A stretch of DNA of 64,000 nt from Streptomyces sp. TG1A-60 (GTDB lineage Bacteria > Actinomycetota > Actinomycetes > Streptomycetales > Streptomycetaceae). The stretch lies in contig NZ_CP147520.1 in NCBI RefSeq assembly GCF_037201975.1, positions 2,356,001 to 2,420,000 of the forward strand. Reading direction: 5' to 3'. The notes beneath the pieces are model-generated. The model worked only from the letters and a program-made list of their open reading frames with translations. It was not told the DNA's origin and did not search any database. This document shows, piece after piece, positions 1 through 7,253 of the stretch (position 1 is the first letter of the stretch; each line of letters opens with the position of its first letter). The position numbers were made by a program, and so were the translations under genes.

Positions 1-1
1 C

Positions 2-1327
2 ATCAACCACAAGCTGGCCAACCCGCCGACCGTGGACGCCGCGATATCCCAGCGCATGGGCCTGTTCGTGGTCGGTCGGCTGTCCGACCGGCACGGCGTC
101 CGCGTCCAGCTGCGCCCCTCGGGCGAGCAGGCCGGCACGACCTCGCTGGTCATGCTCCCGGACGTCATCACGCACGGTGGCGGTGGCGAGCAGCAGCAGC
201 AGCCGCAGGCCGACCAGTTCACCGTCTCGCAGATCATCCCGGAGCAGCACCCGTACCAGCAGCCGGGCATGGCCCCCATGCGGACCGCCGCCGAACTGGG
301 CTTCGACGACAGCCGCTACGAGGTTCCGGACGACCTGCGCGATCTGGACCCGGTGGGCCGCTCCCTGATGCGCGAGGAGCGTCGAGCGGCCCTCGAGTCC
401 CAGAACCAGAACCCGCAGCTGCCCGCCGCCGAGGCGCCACGCTACGGCGACGACTTCCAGTCGCCCGAGCCGTCCTACGACAACGGCGCGACGGCCTATG
501 CGGACCCTCAGCGGTCGTTCGACCAGCAGACGTCGTACGAGCAGCCGCAGCAGCCGTACGACGAGACGTACTTCGGCTCCACGGGCGGCACGGCGAACGG
601 CAACGGGCACCTGCCGGGCGGGAACGACACGTTCACCGCTACCGGCGGTTACCCCGAGCCCGCCTATGAGGAGCCCGTCCAGGAGGACCACGCGGCGACC
701 GCCTCGACGGCCCCGGAGACATACGCGGGCTTCGAAGAGCCGTCCTATCAGGACGACTGGCCGCAGCAGCAGGGCTACCAGAGCTCCTACGGCTCCGAGT
801 ACGCTCCGGAACCGGAATCCGCGCAGGCCGCTGACGTGAAGGAGTCGGACCGCGTAGGCTTCGACCATCCGGGACCCACCCCCTCCGCCGGCCACGCGCT
901 GACCGACGCCGGCCTGCCCCGCCGCGGATCCACCGCGGGCGCGGGCGGCACCAGCGCGGGCGCCGTGAACGGACGGCAGGACGGGGCCCAGGACCAGCCG
1001 ACGGCCGGGGGGCCGAACGGCGACTGGCGCTCGGCCAACGACCAGCGCTGGCAGCAGGCCTCCCAGCTGAAGAAGCCGAAGGCGGGCGGGGTCACCTCCT
1101 CCGGCCTGCCACGGCGGGTGCCCAAGGCCAACCTGGTCGAGGGAGCCGCCAGGACGACCCCGCAGGGAGGTCCACAGATCTCCCGCGCTCCCGAGGACGT
1201 CAGGGGCAGGCTGAGCAACCTGCGCCAGGGGGTCCAGCGCGGGCGCAACGCAGGCAGTGAAACGAACGGCCAGGCCACTGGGAATCACCACAGTGGTCCT
1301 GACAGCACCTACAACCAGGAGCGTTAG
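2..1327 (+). CDS. cvnA1: CvnA-type sensor histidine kinase, 3' part (conservon Cvn1)
   Basis: The gene enters from the left edge with no start in the window; the open frame runs from base 2 to the TAG at 1325. The first residues (INHKLANPPTVDAAISQRMG, then a LFVVGRLSDRHGVRVQLR-type segment) are the end of a HATPase_c domain of the nitrate/sulphonate-sensor-like kinases that open Streptomyces conservons. The remaining ~370 residues are a low-complexity tail rich in Gln, Pro, Tyr, Glu and Ala, with a basic C-terminus (RGRLSNLRQGVQRGR), as usual for CvnA proteins. The roadblock, DUF742 and GTPase genes follow in the classic cvnA-B-C-D order, so the protein is probably the membrane sensor of a G-protein-like signalling complex. 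The assignment to Cvn1 rests on the neighbouring accE/accB genes and is inference from remembered synteny. Confidence 0.9.
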   Translation: MNHKLANPPTVDAAISQRMGLFVVGRLSDRHGVRVQLRPSGEQAGTTSLVMLPDVITHGGGGEQQQQPQADQFTVSQIIPEQHPYQQPGMAPMRTAAELGFDDSRYEVPDDLRDLDPVGRSLMREERRAALESQNQNPQLPAAEAPRYGDDFQSPEPSYDNGATAYADPQRSFDQQTSYEQPQQPYDETYFGSTGGTANGNGHLPGGNDTFTATGGYPEPAYEEPVQEDHAATASTAPETYAGFEEPSYQDDWPQQQGYQSSYGSEYAPEPESAQAADVKESDRVGFDHPGPTPSAGHALTDAGLPRRGSTAGAGGTSAGAVNGRQDGAQDQPTAGGPNGDWRSANDQRWQQASQLKKPKAGGVTSSGLPRRVPKANLVEGAARTTPQGGPQISRAPEDVRGRLSNLRQGVQRGRNAGSETNGQATGNHHSGPDSTYNQER

Positions 1328-1328
1328 T

Positions 1329-1751
1329 GTGAGCCCGATGAGCCAGGCGGCGCAGAACCTGAACTGGTTGATCACCAATTTCGTGGACAACACCCCCGGG
1401 GTGTCGCACACGGTGGTGGTCTCCGCCGACGGACTCCTTCTGGCGATGTCCGAAGGGTTTCCGCGTGACCGAGCCGACCAGCTGGCGGCCGTCGCGTCGG
1501 GTCTGACCTCTCTGACCGCGGGCGCCTCCCGCATTTTCGAAGGTGGAAGCGTCAATCAGACGGTTGTGGAGATGGAGCGGGGGTTCCTCTTCATCATGTC
1601 CATTTCCGACGGATCCTCGCTCGCCGTTCTCGCACATCCGGAAGCCGACATCGGTCTCGTGGGGTACGAGATGGCTCTTCTGGTGGACCGTGCCGGTACG
1701 GTCCTGACGCCCGATCTTCGTGCGGAGCTCCAGGGCAGCCTGCTCAACTAA
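1329..1751 (+). CDS. cvnB1: CvnB roadblock/LC7-domain protein
   Basis: A 140-residue protein made of a single roadblock/LC7 domain (AQNLNWLITNFVDNTPGVSH... DGLLLAMSEG...). This fold in conservons resembles MglB and acts as a regulator of the partner small GTPase. The chosen start is GTG 1329, six bases after AGGAG at 1318-1322 and only one base after the cvnA stop; ATG 1338 (137 residues) is the alternative. The C-terminus ends LRAELQGSLLN. No signal peptide or membrane segment is seen, so it should be cytoplasmic. It lies in the same transcription unit as the kinase and the GTPase. Confidence 0.93.
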   Translation: MSPMSQAAQNLNWLITNFVDNTPGVSHTVVVSADGLLLAMSEGFPRDRADQLAAVASGLTSLTAGASRIFEGGSVNQTVVEMERGFLFIMSISDGSSLAVLAHPEADIGLVGYEMALLVDRAGTVLTPDLRAELQGSLLN

Positions 1752-1849
1752 CAGTCAGACGGTGCGTTTTGGCGTCCCGGGGCCGTAAGGTTTCGAGACG
1801 CGGCTTCCAATGAGCCATGGATGCCAGCACAGTCGGAGGAGGAGAGAAC

Positions 1850-2418
1850 GTGGCAACACCCCCAGGCGGTTCATCGTCGGGCAACTGGTCATACCCTGGC
1901 CAGGGGCCTGGCCAGGGTGACCAGAACCGGTACAACTTCCCCTCCGCACCGAGCCGTCAGCAGCCGTACGCACCGCAGGGTCCCGGCCCTTCGCCGTACG
2001 ACCAGCCGTCGGCGCCACGCATCCAGCCCGCGCAGCCGCAGCGCCGCACCCCTGAGCCGTCGCCCGCCGGGGGGCGAGCAATCCCCTGGTGCGCCCGTAC
2101 GCCATGACGGGCGGTCGCACCAGGCCGCGCTACCAGCTCGCCATCGAGGCGCTGGTGCACACCACCGCGCAGCCGCACCAGATGCAGGGCCAGTTGCCCG
2201 AGCATCAGCGGATCTGCAACCTCTGCCGGGAGATCAAGTCGGTGGCCGAGATCTCGGCCCTCCTGACGATCCCTCTCGGCGTGGCCAGGATCCTCGTCGC
2301 CGACTTGGCGGAGGCGGGCCTGGTCGCCATCCATCAGCCCGGCGGCGACGAGAGCGCCGGCGGCCAGCCAGACGTGACACTGCTCGAAAGGGTGCTCAGT
2401 GGACTTCGCAAGCTCTAG
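1850..2418 (+). pseudogene. cvnC1: CvnC DUF742 protein, frameshifted at a G6 run
   Basis: The start is GTG 1850, a few bases after a strong GGAGGAGGAGAG site at 1834-1845. The first part reads ATPPGGSSSGNWSYPGQG and a Pro/Gln-rich N-terminal arm. It then leaves frame at the six G's 2069-2074 and hits TGA at 2105-2107. The remainder, in another frame from about 2072, is an intact DUF742 domain (RPYAMTGGRTRPRYQLAIEA ... CREIKSVAEISALLTIPLGV ... VLSGLRKL) ending at 2418. One extra G restores ...SPAGGASNPLVRPYAMTGG..., exactly the family pattern. DUF742 proteins have a winged-helix-like fold and are the third conservon component. The rest of the gene is well preserved, so I read this as one ~190-residue protein with a missing G in the sequence or a very recent mutation. 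Confidence 0.85.
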
Positions 2419-2980
2419 CGGCGGTCCTTCCCGCTCCACCACCTCGGCGAAGATCGTGGTGGCGGGTGGCTTCGGCGTGGGTAAGACCACGTTCGTCGGG
2501 GCCGTCTCGGAGATCAACCCGCTGCGTACCGAGGCCGTCATGACGTCCGCGTCGGCGGGCATCGACGACCTCACCCACACCGGGGACAAGACGACCACCA
2601 CGGTCGCCATGGACTTCGGCCGCATCACCCTGGACCAGGACCTCATCCTGTACCTGTTCGGCACCCCCGGTCAGGACCGCTTCTGGTTCATGTGGGACGA
2701 CCTCGTCCGCGGCGCCATCGGCGCGATCGTCCTGGTCGACACCCGCCGTCTCGCCGACTGCTTCCCGGCGGTCGACTACTTCGAGAACAGCGGCCTGCCC
2801 TTCGTCATCGCGCTCAACGGCTTCGACGGCCAGCAGCCGTACAACCCGGACGAAGTCCGGGAAGCTCTCCAGATCGGGCCGGACACGCCGATCATCACCA
2901 CGGACGCGCGGCATCGGTCGGACGCGAAGAGCGCGCTGATCACCCTGGTCGAACACGCACTGATGGCCCGCCTGCGGTAG
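2399..2980 (+). CDS. cvnD1: CvnD Ras-like GTP-binding protein
   Basis: A 193-residue small GTPase of the MglA/Gtr family carried by conservons. The P-loop is GGFGVGKTT near residue 23. The switch region has TTTTVAMDFGRI and the G3 motif is DLILYLFGTPGQDRFWFMWD near residues 81-100, with GTPGQ in place of DxxGQ, as is typical for CvnD. The G4 region is less canonical (IALNGFDG). The GTG start at 2399 lies inside the end of cvnC (20-base overlap), indicating translational coupling. It is the last gene of the operon; a 12-bp hairpin follows at 3001-3035. Confidence 0.93.
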   Translation: MDFASSSGGPSRSTTSAKIVVAGGFGVGKTTFVGAVSEINPLRTEAVMTSASAGIDDLTHTGDKTTTTVAMDFGRITLDQDLILYLFGTPGQDRFWFMWDDLVRGAIGAIVLVDTRRLADCFPAVDYFENSGLPFVIALNGFDGQQPYNPDEVREALQIGPDTPIITTDARHRSDAKSALITLVEHALMARLR

Positions 2981-3041
2981 GCCTGCGGCGCTCAGCGGTA
3001 CGAAGGGGCCCCGCTTTGGCGGAGGGGCCCCTTCGTCGTGT
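2972..3041 (+). repeat. 70-bp inverted duplicate, copy 1 (cvnD stop plus terminator)
   Basis: This segment covers the last codons of cvnD, its TAG stop and the terminator hairpin. It reappears in opposite orientation at 3225-3294, where it covers the last codons, stop and terminator of accE. The two copies share the GGTAGGCCTGCGGCGCT block and the GAGGGGCCCCTTCGTCGTGT block, with roughly 60 of 70 positions matching by eye. Confidence 0.85.
3001..3035 (+). terminator. Terminator hairpin after the conservon operon
   Basis: Perfect 12-bp stem CGAAGGGGCCCC (3001-3012) / GGGGCCCCTTCG (3024-3035) with an 11-base loop, 20 bases after the cvnD stop. There is no U-tract, as is common for Streptomyces terminators. 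Confidence 0.85.
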
Positions 3042-3106
3042 CCGGCTCCGTTCAGCGCCGTCGTGCTTCGGATTCGCTGGCTACGGATGGTGTGTGGTTA
3101 CTCGCG

Positions 3107-3166
3107 GTTCCCCGCGCCTCTGAGTAGCCCGGGGTACGCCCGAGTCCTTCAGGGGGCGCGGGGAAC
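3107..3166. repeat. Dispersed Streptomyces-type intergenic inverted repeat
   Basis: GTTCCCCGCGCCTCTGA (3107-3123) faces TCAGGGGGCGCGGGGAAC (3149-3166). This GTTCCCCGCGCC... palindrome family is scattered through Streptomyces intergenic DNA; a related, less symmetric copy lies near 53955. Here it sits midway between the two converging terminators of cvnD and accE. Confidence 0.7.
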
Positions 3167-3224
3167 TCCCTACCACGACGGACCGGCAGCCGTACGAGCA
3201 CGCCGCACCCCGACGGCGCTGGAC

Positions 3225-3294
3225 ACACGACGAAGGGGCCCCTCTGCCAAAGAGGGGCCCCTGGTACCGCTCAGCGCCGCAGGCCTACCGCCAG
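3225..3294 (-). repeat. 70-bp inverted duplicate, copy 2 (accE stop plus terminator)
   Basis: Reverse-strand partner of 2972-3041. It includes the accE stop (3285-3287) and a perfect 12-bp terminator stem, AGGGGCCCCTCT 3234-3245 / AGAGGGGCCCCT 3251-3262, with a 5-base loop. It therefore serves as the accE terminator. Confidence 0.85.
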
Positions 3295-3479
3295 CTGTGC
3301 GGCGCCCGGAAGCCCCGCTCGCGCTCCAGGCGACGCCAGCCTGCGCGGGCACGGCCCCGGTGGACCGGGGCGGCATCGGCGGGCCGGGCGGCGGCGCGGG
3401 CGAGGAGCAGGGCGGTGATCGCGGCCACTTCCTCGGGCTCGGCGTGGCCCTTCTCGACGCGGATGTCAGGAACGTTCAT
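3285..3479 (-). CDS. accE: Acyl-CoA carboxylase epsilon subunit AccE
   Basis: A 64-residue protein beginning MNVPDIRVEKGHAEPEEVAA and ending WRRLERERGFRAPHSWR. This is the signature of the small epsilon subunits that bind actinobacterial acyl-CoA carboxylase beta subunits and stimulate holoenzyme activity. The IRVEKGHAEPEE and W..L.R.....HSW blocks are family landmarks; the Ala/Pro-rich middle is a linker. It lies 57 bases downstream of accB in the same direction, so the two are probably co-transcribed. The start ATG at 3479 has a weak GGAG 12 bases upstream. Its last codons overlap the inverted duplicate. Confidence 0.92.
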   Translation of the reverse strand: MNVPDIRVEKGHAEPEEVAAITALLLARAAARPADAAPVHRGRARAGWRRLERERGFRAPHSWR

Positions 3480-3536
3480 GGGTGTCAGTCTCCAGGGATG
3501 AGGTTTCCGCAGGGGTACCGCGAGGGATCCGCTGGG

Positions 3537-5120
3537 TTACTGCGGTGGGTTGCCGTGCTTGCGGGACGGCAGGTCGGCGTGCTTGGTGTGGAGCATCGCG
3601 AGGGAGCGGATGAGGATCGCGCGGGTGTCCGCCGGGTCGATCACGTCGTCGACGAGGCCGCGCTCGGCCGCGTAGTACGGGTGCATCAACTCGGCCTTGT
3701 ACTCCTTGACCATCCGGACCCGCATCGCCTCGGGGTCCTCGGCCTCGGCGATCTGCCGCCGGAAGATGACGTTGGCGGCACCTTCGGCGCCCATGACGGC
3801 GATCTCGTTGGTCGGCCACGCGTACGTGAGGTCCGCACCGATGGACTGGCTGTCCATGACGATGTAGGCACCTCCGTACGCCTTCCGAAGGATCAGGGAG
3901 ATCCGGGGAACGGTCGCGTTGCAGTACGCGTACAGCAGCTTCGCGCCGTGGCGGATGATTCCACCGTGCTCCTGATCGACGCCGGGCAGGAAGCCGGGAA
4001 CGTCCAGAAGAGTGACGATCGGGATGTTGAAGGCATCGCACATCTGCACGAAGCGGGCGGCCTTCTCCGATGCCTCGATGTCCAGGACCCCTGCCAGCGT
4101 CTGCGGCTGGTTGGCGACGATGCCGACCACCTGGCCGTCGAGCCGGCCGAGGGCGCAGATGATGTTGCGGGCCCAGCGCTCGTGGACCTCCAGGTAGTCG
4201 CCGTCGTCGACGATCTCCTCGATGACCTTGGCCATGTCGTACGGCCGGTTACCGTCGGCCGGGACCAGGTCCAGCAGGACCTCGCCACGGCGGTCCGCCG
4301 GGTCGGAGGCCTCCACGCGGGGCGGGTTCTCGCGGTTGTTCTGCGGGAGCATCGACAGGAGGTAGCGCACCTCGGCGATGCACGTCTCCTCGTCGTCGTA
4401 CGCGAAGTGGGCCACGCCGCTGGTCTCGGCGTGCACGTCCGCGCCGCCGAGGCCGTTCTGGGTGATCTCCTCGCCGGTGACCGCCTTGACGACGTCCGGG
4501 CCGGTGATGAACATCTGGGACGTCTCGCGGACCATGAACACGAAGTCCGTGAGGGCGGGGCTGTAGGCCGCACCGCCCGCACACGGGCCGAGCATCACGC
4601 TGATCTGCGGGATGACACCGGACGCCCTGGTGTTGCGCTGGAAGATGCCGCCGTACCCGGCGAGGGCGGAGACGCCCTCCTGGATACGGGCGCCGGCGCC
4701 GTCGTTCAGCGAGACCAGCGGGGCACCTGCCGCGATGGCCATGTCCATGATCTTGTGGATCTTCGTGGCGTGGGCCTCGCCGAGGGCGCCGCCGAAGATA
4801 CGGAAGTCATGGGCGTAGACGAAGACCGTACGGCCCTCCACCGTGCCCCAGCCGGTGACGACACCGTCGGTGAACGGCTTCCTGGCCTCCAGACCGAATC
4901 CGGTGGCCCGGTGCCGGCGCAGCTGCTCGACCTCGTTGAAGGAGCCCGGGTCCAGCAGCAGCTCGATGCGCTCCCGGGAGGTCAGCTTGCCCTTGGCGTG
5001 CTGCGCCTCGGTCGCCTTCTCGCTCGGGCCGGCCAACGCCTGGGCACGAATCTCGTGCAGCTCGGCCACCCGCCCGCGCGCGTCCGTCGGCTCACCCGGT
5101 GCCTCATCCAAAACGGTCAT
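3537..5120 (-). CDS. accB: Acyl-CoA carboxylase beta (carboxyltransferase) subunit AccB
   Basis: A 527-residue carboxyltransferase, full length for the AccD/PccB family. It transfers CO2 from biotin on the alpha subunit to acetyl- or propionyl-CoA, giving malonyl- or methylmalonyl-CoA for fatty acids and polyketides. Oxyanion-hole glycines are seen in GPCAGGAAYSPALTDF (near residue 178) and VPGFLPGVDQEHGGIIRHGAK (near 374). The substrate-selecting residue is Ile at about position 420 (KAYGGAYIVMDS). In S. coelicolor Ile at this site marks AccB (accepts acetyl-CoA) and Asp marks the propionyl-specific PccB, so this is the AccB type. The adjacent accE supports this. The ATG start gives MTVLDEAPGEPTDARGRVAE. 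Confidence 0.95.
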   Translation of the reverse strand: MTVLDEAPGEPTDARGRVAELHEIRAQALAGPSEKATEAQHAKGKLTSRERIELLLDPGSFNEVEQLRRHRATGFGLEARKPFTDGVVTGWGTVEGRTVFVYAHDFRIFGGALGEAHATKIHKIMDMAIAAGAPLVSLNDGAGARIQEGVSALAGYGGIFQRNTRASGVIPQISVMLGPCAGGAAYSPALTDFVFMVRETSQMFITGPDVVKAVTGEEITQNGLGGADVHAETSGVAHFAYDDEETCIAEVRYLLSMLPQNNRENPPRVEASDPADRRGEVLLDLVPADGNRPYDMAKVIEEIVDDGDYLEVHERWARNIICALGRLDGQVVGIVANQPQTLAGVLDIEASEKAARFVQMCDAFNIPIVTLLDVPGFLPGVDQEHGGIIRHGAKLLYAYCNATVPRISLILRKAYGGAYIVMDSQSIGADLTYAWPTNEIAVMGAEGAANVIFRRQIAEAEDPEAMRVRMVKEYKAELMHPYYAAERGLVDDVIDPADTRAILIRSLAMLHTKHADLPSRKHGNPPQ

Positions 5121-5462
5121 GTAGCGACCTTACGAAGTCGGGCACGCAAACCGGTCCGTCGACTCCGCACAGTCTCCGGCGTGTTTTCCTGGTGCCCCTG
5201 AACAGAACCGTCCCGGCATGCAGGCGAACCTCCTGCTCAGAGGGTGCGGCGCTTGTAGGGGTCGCACAAAGGCGCGCGGGCCCTCTCAGGCGGGAGTCAG
5301 CTCACAGGTGTGCGTGGCACAGGCCTTGCCGGAGGGCGACGCGTAGCCGCAACCGACCGTCGGCCGCCGCCAGCACCTCGACCGGCCGGTCCGCCCGGAC
5401 CACCGCGTGGGCCTGCGCACGCCAAGCGATCTCCACCGGCTCGCCCGTACGCGGCGGTTCGC

Positions 5463-5678
<216 letters not shown>

Positions 5679-5753
5679 CCGGAACCCCGGCAGCACCTCA
5701 TGCGACGTGCACGGGTCCGGCGCACCCAGCGCCGGACCCGTTTCCCGTCACTC

Positions 5754-7127
5754 TCAGAAGCCGCCGAAGTCCCCGCCCCCGAAGCCGCCTCCGCCACCGA
5801 AGTCCCCGCCACCGAAACCGTCGCTGAAGTCGCCCGTGTCGAAGTCGGCGCCCGAGACGTCGCCGCCGCCGTAGCCGGAGGCGGTGCCGAAGTCGCCGTA
5901 GCCGGAGCCGTAGACGGCCGCGTAGGACGGGGTGGCCATCATGCTGCCGAGCATGGTGCCGACGAGGAGGGCGGGGAGGATGCCGCCGCCGTAGTAACCG
6001 CCTGCCCAGGGGCCGTAGGCCGGGCCGGCGTCCCAGTAGGGGCGGCGGGCGCCGGAGGCGGTCTCCACCTCGCGGATCATGGGGTCCCGGCCGTCGGCGA
6101 GACGGTCCCGGTCCGCGGCGCAGACCGGGACCTCGCGCGGCGTACCGAGCTCCGGGCTCCACTGGACGTCCGCGGCGGAGGGGCCGTGGCGGGGGTCGAA
6201 GAAGCAGGGGGCGCGGCGCTCGGGGAGCGGCAGGCCCTCCCTGCGGGCGGCGAGCCGGGTGAGAGAGAAGCGGCCGTCGTCCAGGGTCTGCGTGACCGCG
6301 CGGACCTCCTCGGGGCGGGTGGCCGCCGCCATGAGGGACTTGGCCTTCTCGTACGTGTCCAGGGCGCGCTCGTAGTCGGCGCGCATCGCGTCGCTGGCGC
6401 CCGCCTCGGCGGGGTGGAAGTCCAGGCGCTCCAGCTCCTCGCCGAAGGCGGTGATGTCCTCGTCCACCACCACCGCGAGCTTCGCCAGCGCCTCCCGGCG
6501 TTCCTCCTCCTTCCTGCGGCGGCTGCGGCGGACCAGCGCGTACGCGCCCACGCCGCCCGCCACCACGACCGCGCCCGCCGCGGCCAGGGCGCCCGCGTCC
6601 ACACCCTCGTCGCCGGCGTCGCTCCAGCTCGACGGGGCCGTGCCACCGGGGTTGCTGCGCAGGGCGTCGTCCACGAAGTCGTTGAGCTGGGCCTTCGGGT
6701 CGCCGGCACCCTGGACCGCCGTGACCAGGTTCGCCACGGCCTGGTTGCTCAGGACGGAGCTGTCGGCCTGGGCGTCGAAGCGGTCGCCGAGGCGGATGGC
6801 GTAGACGCCGGTGATGCCCGTCTCCGTGCGGAGGTTCCGGAAGAGGTCCTGGGTCGGGTAGTCGGCCGGGAGGACCGCCACGAAGATCGGCTCGTCCGCG
6901 TCCTCGATCTTGTCGGCGAGCGCTTCGGCGTCCGCCGAGGAGAGCAGACCGGAGGCGGCCGGGTCGACGTAGACGGGGCTCTCGCGCAGCGCCTCTGCCA
7001 CCGTCGAGAGGTCGGTGGCCGCGTGTGCGCTCTGCGCACCGACCGACACCACCGCCAGGGCCGCCGCGGCGAGCGGCGCGATCAGCAGGCGGAGGAACAG
7101 ACGAAGCCGGCTCGGTGCGCCTTTCAT
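5754..7127 (-). CDS. Secreted/membrane TPM-domain protein with Gly-rich tail
   Basis: A 457-residue protein. Residues 1-36 form a signal peptide (basic start, long hydrophobic core, GAQSAHA before the mature end). Residues ~40-160 look like a TPM (YgcG-type) extracytoplasmic domain, with LLSSADAEALADKIEDADEP. A single membrane helix (about 178-199) is followed by a strongly basic stop-transfer RRSRRRKEEERR and a helical, probably cytoplasmic segment. The last ~60 residues are Gly/Phe/Asp repeats (DFGGGGGFGGGDFGGF), as in many actinobacterial TPM proteins. Biochemical role unknown. The gene is alone, between accB and a glycosidase. Confidence 0.85.
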   Translation of the reverse strand: MKGAPSRLRLFLRLLIAPLAAAALAVVSVGAQSAHAATDLSTVAEALRESPVYVDPAASGLLSSADAEALADKIEDADEPIFVAVLPADYPTQDLFRNLRTETGITGVYAIRLGDRFDAQADSSVLSNQAVANLVTAVQGAGDPKAQLNDFVDDALRSNPGGTAPSSWSDAGDEGVDAGALAAAGAVVVAGGVGAYALVRRSRRRKEEERREALAKLAVVVDEDITAFGEELERLDFHPAEAGASDAMRADYERALDTYEKAKSLMAAATRPEEVRAVTQTLDDGRFSLTRLAARREGLPLPERRAPCFFDPRHGPSAADVQWSPELGTPREVPVCAADRDRLADGRDPMIREVETASGARRPYWDAGPAYGPWAGGYYGGGILPALLVGTMLGSMMATPSYAAVYGSGYGDFGTASGYGGGDVSGADFDTGDFSDGFGGGDFGGGGGFGGGDFGGF

Positions 7128-7253
7128 ACTTTCGAAGCTACCTCGATCGCAGTGAAAACGGACAATCCGATCGGTGGAGAGTCGGCGGACGGCGAGAGCC
7201 GGCTCCCCACAGACGGTCGTCGGATGGGCGTCACACGGTGCTCCGTAGGGCCG

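Noticed and set aside
3063..5201. A 712-codon + strand frame over accB
   Set aside because: Mirror frame of accB/accE; no family motif.
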